A stretch of 64,000 bases of DNA from NCBI RefSeq assembly GCF_014654365.1, contig NZ_BNAY01000005.1:620001-684000 (forward strand). Reading direction: 5' to 3'. The notes beneath the pieces are model-generated. The model had not been told where the DNA came from, ran no database searches, and saw only the letters and a list, made by a program, of their open reading frames with translations. The DNA comes from Amycolatopsis oliviviridis. GTDB taxonomy: Bacteria; Actinomycetota; Actinomycetes; Mycobacteriales; Pseudonocardiaceae. The translations under genes were made by a program, and so were the position numbers. Below, one piece after another: positions 55,212 through 63,528 of this stretch (positions are counted from its first letter, which is position 1; each line of letters begins with the position of its first letter).

Positions 55212-55329
55212 TCGTGTGCGGGTGATCATTTTAGGCCATTCGCCCGATACCATGATCACCCGCTTGGACAACATTACTTTCAGTGAGCGAATTCCGCGTG
55301 GAACGGCTATTCGGAGTAACCGCGCGTCA

Positions 55330-56346
55330 TCAACTCGTGGCCTGGGCCGCGATCATCGGGCCGACGTCGATCTTGGTCGGGATCGCACCCATCTGCAGGA
55401 GCAGATCCGGCACCCGCTGGATGCGGCGGGGGTCCAGGGTGGACTGGAAGGTCAGCAGCGTGGTCAGCGCGGCGGTGTCCTGGTCGATCTTGGCGTACTT
55501 GACCAGCAGCGGCTCGATCTTGGAGCGGTCCGCCGCGTCACGGGTGGCCTTCTGCATGGCGCGCTGGAAGGCGGCCACGGTCTTCGGGTTCTCCGTCACG
55601 AACTTGCCGAGCGAGCCGTAGCCCGCGGTGGGGAAGTCCTGGGTGGCGCCGGTGGCGGTGTCCACGACCGGGACGGTGCCCGCCTGCTTCGCGGTCTGCG
55701 TGATGAACGGCTCGGTCAGGAAGCCGGCGTCGATGTCGCCGTTCTTGAGCGCGGCGCCGACGTTCGGCAGCTGGATCGGCACCCACGTGACCTTGCTGGT
55801 GTCGACGCCGTGGTCCTTCATGACCGATTTGGACAGCGTGTCGGACACGGTGTTCGGCGCGGTGATGCCGATCTTCTTGCCGGCCAGGTCGGCGACACTC
55901 TTCACCGACGACGTCGGCAGCGTGACCAGCATCGTGCTCTTCGGACCGGCGGAGGAGGCGTCCGCGACCAGCTTGATGTCGGCGGTGTTCTTGCTCATCG
56001 CGATGAAGAAGGGTGTGTAGCTCGCGTACGCGATGTCGACCTCGCCGCCGATCAGCTTGGTCAGCGAGATCTGGCCGGTACCCGCCTCGATCGCCTCGAC
56101 ATCGAGGCCTTCGTTCTTGAAGTAGCCGCCGTCCTGGGCGAGACGCAGGGGCGCGAGGTCGATGGTCGACATCACGGCGACCTTGATCTTCGACTTCTCG
56201 AGGTTCCCGGAGCCGCCGGAGGAGGACGACTCGTCCCCGCCGAGCAGGCCGCAGCCACCGACCGACGTCGTGACGACGGCCGCCATCGCGAGCGCGATCG
56301 CCCCGCGCCGTCCCAGGCGGGCGCTCAAGGCCTTCTTCGAAAGCAA
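55330..56346 (-). CDS. NMT1/SsuA-type substrate-binding lipoprotein 3
   Basis: 338 residues from TTG (complement 56344-56346) with AGGAG six bases before. Lipobox SVGGC (Cys about 32). KIKVAVMSTIDLAPLRLAQD, GGYFKNEGLDVEAIEAGTGQ, EVDIAYASYTPFFIAMSKNT, TWVPIQLPNVGAALKNGDID and STLDPRRIQRVPDLLLQMGA align with lipoprotein 2 without large gaps. It is a recent-looking duplicate, with its own promoter, 233 bp before lipoprotein 2. It is divergent from the conservon kinase over 620 bp. Confidence 0.9.
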   Translation of the reverse strand: MLSKKALSARLGRRGAIALAMAAVVTTSVGGCGLLGGDESSSSGGSGNLEKSKIKVAVMSTIDLAPLRLAQDGGYFKNEGLDVEAIEAGTGQISLTKLIGGEVDIAYASYTPFFIAMSKNTADIKLVADASSAGPKSTMLVTLPTSSVKSVADLAGKKIGITAPNTVSDTLSKSVMKDHGVDTSKVTWVPIQLPNVGAALKNGDIDAGFLTEPFITQTAKQAGTVPVVDTATGATQDFPTAGYGSLGKFVTENPKTVAAFQRAMQKATRDAADRSKIEPLLVKYAKIDQDTAALTTLLTFQSTLDPRRIQRVPDLLLQMGAIPTKIDVGPMIAAQATS

Positions 56347-56433
56347 GTGGTGCTCCTGATCGAGGGAAGGTCACGTGATGACGTGGCCTGGTACGGAATT
56401 CGGAAGTGACTCTTTGTCCGGAGTCACGGGCCC

Positions 56434-56468
56434 ACTGTAGAGAACGGACAACGCGCTCACAATGGGTG
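56434..56468 (-). promoter_or_regulatory. Promoter candidate of lipoprotein 3
   Basis: CACCCATTGTGAGC (complement 56455-56468) is identical over 14 bases to the element before lipoprotein 2. TTGTGA (complement 56457-56462), a 17-base spacer and TACAGT (complement 56434-56439) make a good -35/-10 pair about 90 bp before the TTG start. Confidence 0.65.
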
Positions 56469-56966
56469 GTCATCCCATGATCCCAAGTGGTAACAATCAC
56501 CCGAACAGGCTGTTTGTCAGAAGTGAACACAACTCGGCGTGTTCGCGACGGGGACTTGTTGACAACTGAGCGCGGACAGGTCAAGACCCGTCCGGTGTCT
56601 TCTTGGAGGTCTTGTCCAAAGGGTTACATCTGGGCCTACCGTTCGCTACCCTCATGCACCGGTAGTGAGGTGTGGACCACTGATGTAGTGAAAGAGAGTG
56701 CCTTGGATGGCCGAACGCTCTGGACCTTTCCCGAGGTGCAAGGCACTCTGTGTTGAACAAGAACCCGGTGTTGAACACTTCGGACACGTCCGTGCTTCAC
56801 TGGTGCGCGCCCGTGCACTGGCGGGTTAGGCCGAACAGACCAATGACGCAAGGCGGGAATTCGGCCAAGTGCACTTGAGAGACCGCGTCGAAGACGACTT
56901 CCTCATTCGCCAGGGTGAGCACTCGCGTCAAGCATCCGCCTGCCCGACGGCAGGAGAGTGCGGGTA
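56469..56966. other. Long gap before the conservon, with several repeats and no convincing gene
   Basis: GAACAC-N8-GTGTTC (56525-56544) is a small operator-like palindrome. A perfect 11-bp inverted repeat AGAGTGCCTTG/CAAGGCACTCT (56695-56705, 56739-56749) has a 33-base loop. TGTTGAACA occurs twice in direct orientation (56751-56759 and 56769-56777). Base composition is lower in GC than the flanking genes. Short open frames here lack plausible codon use. This probably holds the conservon promoter and its regulators. Confidence 0.6.
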
Positions 56967-59900
56967 GTGGTCTCAGACAACCGGCCCAGACAGCAGCAGT
57001 ACGGCCAGTACGAGAACGGCATGTCCAAAATGGGCTTTCCCGGCCCGGATGAAGATGATGGTGGTGCGGCGGTGCCGAACGAAGACACCGCGGGGGTGGG
57101 AGGGGCCCCTGCGCGGGAAACCGGAGACGGTCCTGGCGGGAAGGCCGGGTCGTTCCTGGGCCTGCGTAACTGGCGTCTGCGATCCAAACTCGCGGCCGTC
57201 CTGATCATTCCGACGCTGACCGCGCTCGCACTCGGCACGCTGCGCGTGATCGACGACAGCAGCGAGGCCGCCCGGTTCCAGGACACCGCCGACCAGGTCG
57301 CGTTCGCCGACAAGATCACGCTCGTGGTCCACGAGCTGCAGAGCGAACGCGCGCTGGCCGTCGCCTCGAAGGCTTCGGACGACCCGTCGCGCCAGGCCGG
57401 TCTCGACGCGCAGATCGCCAAGGTCGACCGCGCCATCGACGACCTGCGGGCTTCGGCGAACCAGATCAACCCGGACGACCAGGACACGAGGGACCGCTAC
57501 GCGCGGGGTCTGCAGCGGCTCGACGGCCTGCGCCCGCTGCGCGGCGCGATGAACACCTCGCTGCTGAGCGACACCCCGGTCCTGATCGCCTACACCGGCA
57601 TCCTCGACTCGCTGGTCCAGCTCGGCCGCGAGGTGACCACCGCGGTGGCGAACCGCGACGTGCTCCGGCTCGGCGTCACCGTGCAGGCCATCAGTGAGAG
57701 CAAGGAGTTCATCGCCCGCGGTGACGCGGCGCTGCTGATCGCCTCCTTCCGCTCGTCGTTCCCCGGCGACCTGTTCGACCAGGCCCGTTCGGCGGTCGCG
57801 AGCGGCGACGCCTCGACGGCGGCCTTCCTCGCCAACGCCAGCCCCGAACAGCGGCAGCTCTACTCGGACACCTTCTCCGGTCCCGAGGTCGACGACCGCC
57901 GCCGGATCACCACGATGGCGTTCTCGCTGTACCAGCAGAACCAGACGCCGTCGATCGACAACGTCGCGCTCGGCAACGACAGCCGGGTCGCGCTGGACAA
58001 GCTGCGCGCGGTCGAGACCAACCTGCTCGGCCAGCTGCGGGCCCAGGCCGACGACCTGGCCACCGACGCGATCAACTCCGCCTGGATCGGCGGCGCGATC
58101 GTGCTGCTGGCCCTGCTCGCGGCGCTGTTCCTGATGCTCGTCATCGCCCGCCTGATGCTGCGCCCGCTGCGGGTGCTGCGGAAGACGGCGCTCGACGTCG
58201 CCTACACACGACTGCCGGAAACCGTGCAAGCGATCCTGGACGACCCGGATCCGGTCAACGCCTCGAAGCGGTCGGTCGAGCCGGTGCCCGTCACTTCGCG
58301 TGACGAGATCGGTGAAGTGGCGCGCTCGTTCGACGTCGTCCACGAACAGGCCGTCAAGATGGCCGCCGAGCAGGCCCTCCTGCGCGAGAACGTCAACGGC
58401 ATCTTCGTGAACCTGTCCCGCCGGTCGCAGCGGCTGGTGGAACGCCAGCTCGGCGTCATCGACCGGCTGGAGGCCGACGAGCAGGACCCGGACCACTTGG
58501 CCAGCCTGTTCGAGCTCGACCACCTCGCCACGCGGCTGCGCCGCAACGGTGAAAGCCTCCTGGTGCTCTCGGGCGCCGGTCTCGCGAAGTCGGTGCCCAA
58601 GCCGGTGCCCGCCGCCGACGTCATCGGCGCCGCGGTCTCGGAGATCGAGCAGTACGCCCGGATCGAGATCGGGATCGTCCCCGAGGTCGCCGTCCAGGGC
58701 CTGACGATCCACGACCTCGTGCACGTGCTCGCGGAGCTGCTCGACAACGCCACCTACTTCTCCGAGCCGGAGACGAAGGTGACCGTCCGCGCGGTGATCA
58801 CCCGCAAGAAGGCGCTCGCCATCCAGGTCACCGACCACGGTGTCGGCATGACCGACGAGCGGCTCGCCGAGGTCAACCAGCGGCTGGCCGACCCGCCGGA
58901 CCTGGACGTCTCGGTGACCCGGCGGATGGGCCTGTACGTGGTCGCGCGCCTGGCGCGCCGCCACGGCATCGAGGTCCGGCTCCGGGAGAACGAGGACATC
59001 GAGGGCGGCGTGATCGCGCGGGTCGTCGTGCCCGCCGAGCTGCTCACGCAGATGCGGCCCGGCGCGCGGAACACCCCGCCCCCGCCGAACCGTTCGGAAA
59101 CGTCGATGCCTTCGATGCCGTCGGTCTCGGAGATGTCGAGCTCGCTGCCGAACATCCCGGCCTCCGACCGCGGCCTGGAGATGACCCCGCCGCCGCCGTC
59201 GAAGCCCCCGGCGCCGCAGCCGGTCGCGCAACAGGGCGGGCTCGTCCCGCTCGACCAGCCGATCAGCCTCGACGACCTGGTCGCGGGCAAGAACGCGGCG
59301 GGGCCGTTCCTCAGCCCCGCGGCCCCCGCCGAGGAGACCCCGGCGTGGCCGACGGCCGACGACCTCCCGTCGTCGAACGGCGACGGCGCCTCCAGTGACA
59401 CGGACACCCAGTTCGCGCCGCTCGTGCTGCCGAAGCGGGAGCCGAGGTACGTCCCGGTGACCCCGCCGGAGCCGCCGCGGCAGCCCGAGGAGCCCGTGGA
59501 CGCCGGCAAGTCGGCGCTCGAGGACGACGTCCCCACCCGGCGGCTGCCGATCTACCAGTCGGTGCTCTCTCGCTGGTTCAGCGAGGGCGACGAGGCCGGG
59601 TCGGACACCCCGACCACGTACACCGAGCCGGTCGATTCCGACGTGCCCGAGCAGACCCGCAACGGCGGCGGCGAAGCGGCGGAATCCGCCGTCGAGGACG
59701 CCCCCGAAGAGGCATTGCCCACTCGGACGCCGCAGAGTGTTCCGCCGGAGACGGTGCTCCAGGACAATGGCTGGCGCAGCGCGTCGGACGACGGCTGGCA
59801 AGCGGCACAGGTCCTGTACGAAGATCGGAACGACGAGATCACCCCGGCGGGCCTGCCGAAACGGGTGCCGAACCAGTACCTCGTCCCCGGCTCGATCGGC

Positions 59901-60137
59901 GGGAACGAGCCGAAGAAGGAAGACTCGTTCGCCGACAAGACTTCCGGGATGCCCGGAACGGGTGCGATCGCCCGCTCGGCGACGGCGGCCCGGAGTCGGA
60001 TGGCAAGCTTCCAGAAGGGCTACACGTCGGGACGGCACGCGTTGAAGGAACGCCCGCTCGATGCGCTGGATGACAACGGCGTTCCGGTGACTGGCAGGGG
60101 TGCGGGTTCCCCTGCCGATGACAGCAGTAAGGAGTGA
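56967..60137 (+). CDS. cvnA: Conservon sensor kinase CvnA (NIT-HAMP-HATPase)
   Basis: 1056 residues from GTG 56967 (AGGAGA nine bases upstream; GTG 56958 is too close). Helix 1 [20 protein letters not shown] (about 74-93), outside NIT domain ([20 protein letters not shown]), helix 2 [20 protein letters not shown] (about 374), HAMP, dimerisation helix [20 protein letters not shown], and HATPase boxes [11 protein letters not shown] and [10 protein letters not shown]. The C-terminal 350 residues are Pro/Glu-rich and disordered-looking. In Streptomyces, CvnA forms a membrane complex with CvnB, C and D resembling a G-protein-coupled sensor. It matches the orphan at 46365 in domain order and motifs. 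Confidence 0.92.
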   Translation: MVSDNRPRQQQYGQYENGMSKMGFPGPDEDDGGAAVPNEDTAGVGGAPARETGDGPGGKAGSFLGLRNWRLRSKLAAVLIIPTLTALALGTLRVIDDSSEAARFQDTADQVAFADKITLVVHELQSERALAVASKASDDPSRQAGLDAQIAKVDRAIDDLRASANQINPDDQDTRDRYARGLQRLDGLRPLRGAMNTSLLSDTPVLIAYTGILDSLVQLGREVTTAVANRDVLRLGVTVQAISESKEFIARGDAALLIASFRSSFPGDLFDQARSAVASGDASTAAFLANASPEQRQLYSDTFSGPEVDDRRRITTMAFSLYQQNQTPSIDNVALGNDSRVALDKLRAVETNLLGQLRAQADDLATDAINSAWIGGAIVLLALLAALFLMLVIARLMLRPLRVLRKTALDVAYTRLPETVQAILDDPDPVNASKRSVEPVPVTSRDEIGEVARSFDVVHEQAVKMAAEQALLRENVNGIFVNLSRRSQRLVERQLGVIDRLEADEQDPDHLASLFELDHLATRLRRNGESLLVLSGAGLAKSVPKPVPAADVIGAAVSEIEQYARIEIGIVPEVAVQGLTIHDLVHVLAELLDNATYFSEPETKVTVRAVITRKKALAIQVTDHGVGMTDERLAEVNQRLADPPDLDVSVTRRMGLYVVARLARRHGIEVRLRENEDIEGGVIARVVVPAELLTQMRPGARNTPPPPNRSETSMPSMPSVSEMSSSLPNIPASDRGLEMTPPPPSKPPAPQPVAQQGGLVPLDQPISLDDLVAGKNAAGPFLSPAAPAEETPAWPTADDLPSSNGDGASSDTDTQFAPLVLPKREPRYVPVTPPEPPRQPEEPVDAGKSALEDDVPTRRLPIYQSVLSRWFSEGDEAGSDTPTTYTEPVDSDVPEQTRNGGGEAAESAVEDAPEEALPTRTPQSVPPETVLQDNGWRSASDDGWQAAQVLYEDRNDEITPAGLPKRVPNQYLVPGSIGGNEPKKEDSFADKTSGMPGTGAIARSATAARSRMASFQKGYTSGRHALKERPLDALDDNGVPVTGRGAGSPADDSSKE

Positions 60138-60139
60138 CA

Positions 60140-60616
60140 GTGACACGGGCGGGTGCGATGCAGCCGGGTGGTCCGGCGCAGCCTGGCGGCCAGGCGCAGG
60201 GTAAAGGACACACGAGCAGCTTTGCCTGGCTGATCACGGATTTCGTGCACCGGGTCCCGGGCGCGGCGCATGCCGTGGTGGTGTCGGCGGACGGTTTGCT
60301 GCTGGCCTCCTCGAAGGGGCTTCCCAAGGACAGGGCCGATCAGCTGGCCGCTGTCGCGTCGGGGCTCACCAGCCTCGCGCGCGGTGCGGCCAAGGTGTTC
60401 GAAGGCGGCACGGTCGCGCAGACGGTGGTCGAGATGGCCAATGGCTTCCTCTTCCTGATGTCGGTGTCCGACGGTTCCTGTCTGGCGGTCCTCGGGTCGC
60501 CGGAGAGCGACATCGGCCTGGTCGTCTACGAGATGACCTTGCTGGTGGAACGGGTGGGGCAACAGCTGACACCGGAGATGCGCGCGCAGCTGCAGGGCGC
60601 GTCGGTCCGCCGCTGA
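60140..60616 (+). CDS. cvnB: Roadblock/LC7 protein CvnB
   Basis: 158 residues from GTG 60140, six bases after AAGGAG and three bases past the cvnA stop. Roadblock/LC7 fold: [80 protein letters not shown] and [20 protein letters not shown]. In conservons this MglB-like partner is thought to act on the GTPase CvnD. The 24-residue Gly/Pro/Gln N-terminus is dispensable-looking. Confidence 0.94.
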   Translation: MTRAGAMQPGGPAQPGGQAQGKGHTSSFAWLITDFVHRVPGAAHAVVVSADGLLLASSKGLPKDRADQLAAVASGLTSLARGAAKVFEGGTVAQTVVEMANGFLFLMSVSDGSCLAVLGSPESDIGLVVYEMTLLVERVGQQLTPEMRAQLQGASVRR

Positions 60617-60641
60617 GCGACCGGGAACCGAGGAGATTGCC

Positions 60642-61427
60642 GTGGACGACGGGCGCTTGAGGGGCGATGGCCGGCTCGGTGACGACTTCAACGGCGGGTG
60701 GTCGGAACGTGACGACGGCCGGGAGGACTGGACGTCCTTCCGGGACCGGGTCGACCGCGAATGGCGATCGCGCCGGGCACAGGGGTCGGACAACGACCCC
60801 GTGTCCTCCGACGATGCCTCCCGCTGGCTGACCGATTCGAACGCGGGACAGGGACCCGCCGATTTCAGCGTCTCCGACTACCGGGAACGTCTCCTCGGTG
60901 GCCCCGGGGCGGAACTGTTCGGTGGTGGCAGTGGTCCGCTCTACGACTCGGGCGAGTTCGCCCGGTTCTCCTTCGACAAGGAGGAGGAGCGGAGGGCGGC
61001 GGCGGCCGCCGCCGACCCGCTCGCCGCGGCCTTGCCGCAGCAGGCGCAGAACGAGTTCGTCGACGAGCAGTACACCACCGACGTCGAATCCTCCGGCTTG
61101 GTCCGGCCGTACTTCCGTACGCGTGGCCGGACCAAGCCGACGTACGACCTTGCCATCGAGGCGTTGATCTCGACCAGCGAACAGGGACGCGTGCTCGACC
61201 GGGTGCGCGTCCCCGAACACCGGTCGATCTGCGACCTTTGCCTGGACACCCGTTCCGTCGCCGAAGTCGCGGCGCTGCTGCGCCTGCCGCTCGGCGTGGT
61301 CCGGGTGCTGATCGGAGACGTGGCCGGCCTCGGCCTGGTCCTGGTGCACACTGCCAGCCAGAACGTGGGTGACCGGCCCAGTATCGAGTTCATGGAGAGG
61401 GTGCTCAGTGGGCTTCGGAGAATTTGA
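60642..61427 (+). CDS. cvnC: DUF742 protein CvnC
   Basis: 261 residues from GTG (GAGGAG upstream). The C-terminal ~115 residues are the DUF742 domain: LVRPYFRTRGRTKPTYDLAI, EALISTSEQGRVLDRVRVPE, HRSICDLCLDTRSVAEVAAL, LRLPLGVVRVLIGDVAGLGL. It probably folds as a winged helix. The first 140 residues are an Asp/Arg-rich extension (RLRGDGRLGDDFNGGW) longer than in most CvnC proteins. It overlaps cvnD by 20 bases, so the four genes form one operon. Confidence 0.93.
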   Translation: MDDGRLRGDGRLGDDFNGGWSERDDGREDWTSFRDRVDREWRSRRAQGSDNDPVSSDDASRWLTDSNAGQGPADFSVSDYRERLLGGPGAELFGGGSGPLYDSGEFARFSFDKEEERRAAAAAADPLAAALPQQAQNEFVDEQYTTDVESSGLVRPYFRTRGRTKPTYDLAIEALISTSEQGRVLDRVRVPEHRSICDLCLDTRSVAEVAALLRLPLGVVRVLIGDVAGLGLVLVHTASQNVGDRPSIEFMERVLSGLRRI

Positions 61428-62016
61428 CTCCGACGCGAATGCGCCGCAGGTGACCGGACCGACTTCGTCGGCCAAGATCGTGGTCGCTGGCGGATTCGGC
61501 TCGGGGAAGACCACGCTGGTCGGGGCGGTATCGGAGATCGATCCGCTGACCACCGAGGCCATGATGACCGAGGCCAGTACCGGCGTCGACGACAATTCGG
61601 CCACCCCGAACAAGTCGACGACGACCGTGGCCATGGACTTCGGCCGGATTTCGCTGGACTCGGACCTGGTGCTGTACGTGTTCGGTACGCCGGGCCAGCA
61701 CCGGTTCTGGTTCATGTGGGACGACCTCGCGGTCGGCGCCATCGGTGCCGTCGTGCTGGTCGACACGCGGCGGCTCGCCGACGCGTTCCCGTCGATCGAC
61801 TTCTTCGAGAACCGGAAGCTGCCGTACGTCGTGGCGATCAACTGCTTCGACCGGCTGCTGCACCACCAGATCGAGGACGTCCGGCACGCGCTGACGATCT
61901 CACCGTCCGTGCCGATCATGGCGTGTGACGCGCGGGAACGTGAGTCCGCCAAGCAGGTGTTGATCTCGGTCGTGCAGCACGCCATCGCACACGATTCGGC
62001 GTTGCGCGCGGGATAA
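61408..62016 (+). CDS. cvnD: Conservon GTPase CvnD
   Basis: 202 residues from GTG 61408, within the end of cvnC. Small Ras/MglA-like GTPase: P-loop GGFGSGKTTLVGAVSEID (K34), switch region TTTVAMDFGRISLDSDLVLY, and G3 FGTPGQHRFWFMWDDL; the specificity loop reads VVAINCFDR, i.e. NCFD in place of NKxD, as is usual for CvnD. The G3 motif is TPGQ rather than DxxG. It is thought to be recruited to the membrane by CvnA-CvnB and to switch on downstream differentiation genes. Confidence 0.94.
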   Translation: MGFGEFDSDANAPQVTGPTSSAKIVVAGGFGSGKTTLVGAVSEIDPLTTEAMMTEASTGVDDNSATPNKSTTTVAMDFGRISLDSDLVLYVFGTPGQHRFWFMWDDLAVGAIGAVVLVDTRRLADAFPSIDFFENRKLPYVVAINCFDRLLHHQIEDVRHALTISPSVPIMACDARERESAKQVLISVVQHAIAHDSALRAG

Positions 62017-62445
62017 AACAGGACAAAAGCCCGGAGCGGATGCGGCCGTTGGAGTGAACTCGGCAGGCTTCACCCGCTTCGGGGAGCAGCGCCACCTGCC
62101 GGATTGAACGCGGGGCGATCCCTTTCACGCGATCCGGTGCCGGTAGTGCCGGATCGGGTGAGCGGAAAGCCGGTGACCTGCGTGGACACCGATTCACGCC
62201 TGGTCGCACCAGGCCACCACGGGGTGACCCACGAATGCGTGGTTCGCGATGTGTCGACGCGGTGAGCGGCTGGACGTTCACGTTCGGTTAACACCCTCGG
62301 CCGGGTGGCGGGCTCGACACGATCGGCGGGACGAATACGCTGGGTGGAGGCGTCTTTGGGCTCGGCGGTACCGGATCGGTGCTGGTCGGCGGGAGACGCC
62401 CGGACCACGCCGCCCAGGTGGTCTTGACGCAGCGAGGAGGGACTT
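62017..62445. other. Gap between cvnD and the second roadblock gene
   Basis: 429 bp without a convincing gene. It contains a perfect hairpin GCCTGGT-CGC-ACCAGGC (62198-62214), too short of T residues to be a standard terminator, and a GTTCACGTTCGGTTAACACC stretch (62276 onward) that is locally AT-richer and may carry the promoter of the following pair. AGGAGGG (62435-62441) is the ribosome site for 62446. Confidence 0.5.
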
Positions 62446-62865
62446 GTGACGGCATCCGGGCAGCAGAGCTCGTTCGGCTGGCTCATCACGGATTTCGCGC
62501 GCCGGGTTCCCGGTGCGGCGCACGCCGTGCTGGTCTCCGCGGACGGGCTTCTCCTCGCGCCGTCGGACGGGCTGCCGCAGGAGCGCGCCGAACAGCTGTC
62601 CGCGGTCGCCTCCGGACTGATCAGCCTCACCGCCGGCGCGGCACGCTGCTTCGACGCGGGCGGGGTCAACCAGACCGTCGTCGAGATGGAACGCGGGTAC
62701 CTCTTCCTCATGTCGGTCGCCGACGGCTCGTCACTCGCCGTCCTGGCGGCGCCGACCTGCGACATCGGCACCGTGGCCTACGAGATGACGCTGCTCGTCG
62801 AGCGGGTCGGGCAGCAGATCACCCCCGAACTGAGGGCGCAGCTGCAGGGCGGCGTACGTGGGTAG
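62446..62865 (+). CDS. Second roadblock/LC7 protein (CvnB-like)
   Basis: 139 residues from GTG, GAGGAGG upstream. It is close to CvnB at 60140: [80 protein letters not shown]. It lacks the Gly/Pro-rich N-terminal extension of the first copy. With the next gene it makes a BC pair without its own sensor or GTPase, and so may serve CvnA/CvnD upstream or the orphan kinase at 46365. Confidence 0.93.
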   Translation: MTASGQQSSFGWLITDFARRVPGAAHAVLVSADGLLLAPSDGLPQERAEQLSAVASGLISLTAGAARCFDAGGVNQTVVEMERGYLFLMSVADGSSLAVLAAPTCDIGTVAYEMTLLVERVGQQITPELRAQLQGGVRG

Positions 62866-62871
62866 CCGCCG

Positions 62872-63483
62872 ATGAAGATCACCGGATTCACCGAACCGGA
62901 CCCCTCCGGCTGGGACTCGCTCTATCAGGGCACCGAACGCGAGGCTTTCGATTCACCGGGCCGGTTCGAACTGAGCTCGATCAGCACGATCATGCCGCGG
63001 CGCCCGGCCAAGCCGCCGGAGCCCGTCCCTTCGCCGGTGTCGCCGCCTCCGCTGCCCGCGTCGATGCCCTCGCCGATCCGCCAGTCGCCGCCGCCGTCCA
63101 GGACGGAGAGCGCCGCCGCGCCCGCTTCGGTCTACCTTCCGTCTTCGGGCTCCCGGGTCCGGCCCTACACGCGCACCGGCGGGCGCACCCGCACCGCGCA
63201 CGACCTGGCGCTGGAGGCACTGGTTTCGACCAGTGACGACGGCCGCCGGTATCGCGGCGTGCGGACCATGGAGCACCGGCAGATCTGCGACCTCTGCCTG
63301 GACACCCGGTCGATCGCGGAGATCGCCGCGCACCTGCGGCTGCCACTGGGCGTCGTGAAGGTGCTCGTCGGCGACATGGCGGACGCGGGCCTGGTGCTGA
63401 TCCACCAGACCGAGCTGATCCTGGGCGACTCCTCCTCGCGCGCTTTCATGGAGCGCGTCCTTCAGGGCCTCCGGGCCCTCTGA
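62872..63483 (+). CDS. Second DUF742 protein (CvnC-like)
   Basis: 203 residues from ATG, six bases after the roadblock gene. The C-terminal DUF742 domain is clear: RVRPYTRTGGRTRTAHDLAL, EALVSTSDDGRRYRGVRTME, HRQICDLCLDTRSIAEIAAH, LRLPLGVVKVLVGDMADAGL. The N-terminal half is a Pro/Ser linker (PAKPPEPVPSPVSPPPLPAS) after a short ITGFTEPDPSGWDSLYQGTE segment. It is co-transcribed with the preceding CvnB-like gene. Confidence 0.93.
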   Translation: MKITGFTEPDPSGWDSLYQGTEREAFDSPGRFELSSISTIMPRRPAKPPEPVPSPVSPPPLPASMPSPIRQSPPPSRTESAAAPASVYLPSSGSRVRPYTRTGGRTRTAHDLALEALVSTSDDGRRYRGVRTMEHRQICDLCLDTRSIAEIAAHLRLPLGVVKVLVGDMADAGLVLIHQTELILGDSSSRAFMERVLQGLRAL

Positions 63484-63489
63484 CCGCCT

Positions 63490-63511
63490 GCATTTCGTCC
63501 TCTGAATGCGG
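63490..63511. repeat. Family D, single arm only
   Basis: GCATTTCGTCCTCTGAATGC followed by GG (63490-63511) is one complete left arm of the family D palindrome, seven bases after the DUF742 stop. The pairing right arm is absent; instead the sequence goes straight into a gene fragment. The repeat therefore appears broken here. Confidence 0.85.
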
Positions 63512-63528
63512 GCTTCGCTGCCTCGTAG

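Noticed and set aside
56487-56756. Possible 89-residue gene between lipoprotein 3 and cvnA
   Set aside because: No ribosome site, poor codon use, and it runs through the inverted repeats; best read as regulatory DNA.
56973-60146. 1057-codon minus-strand frame opposite cvnA
   Set aside because: Arg/His/Gly-rich shadow with no recognisable fold; cvnA has clear kinase motifs.
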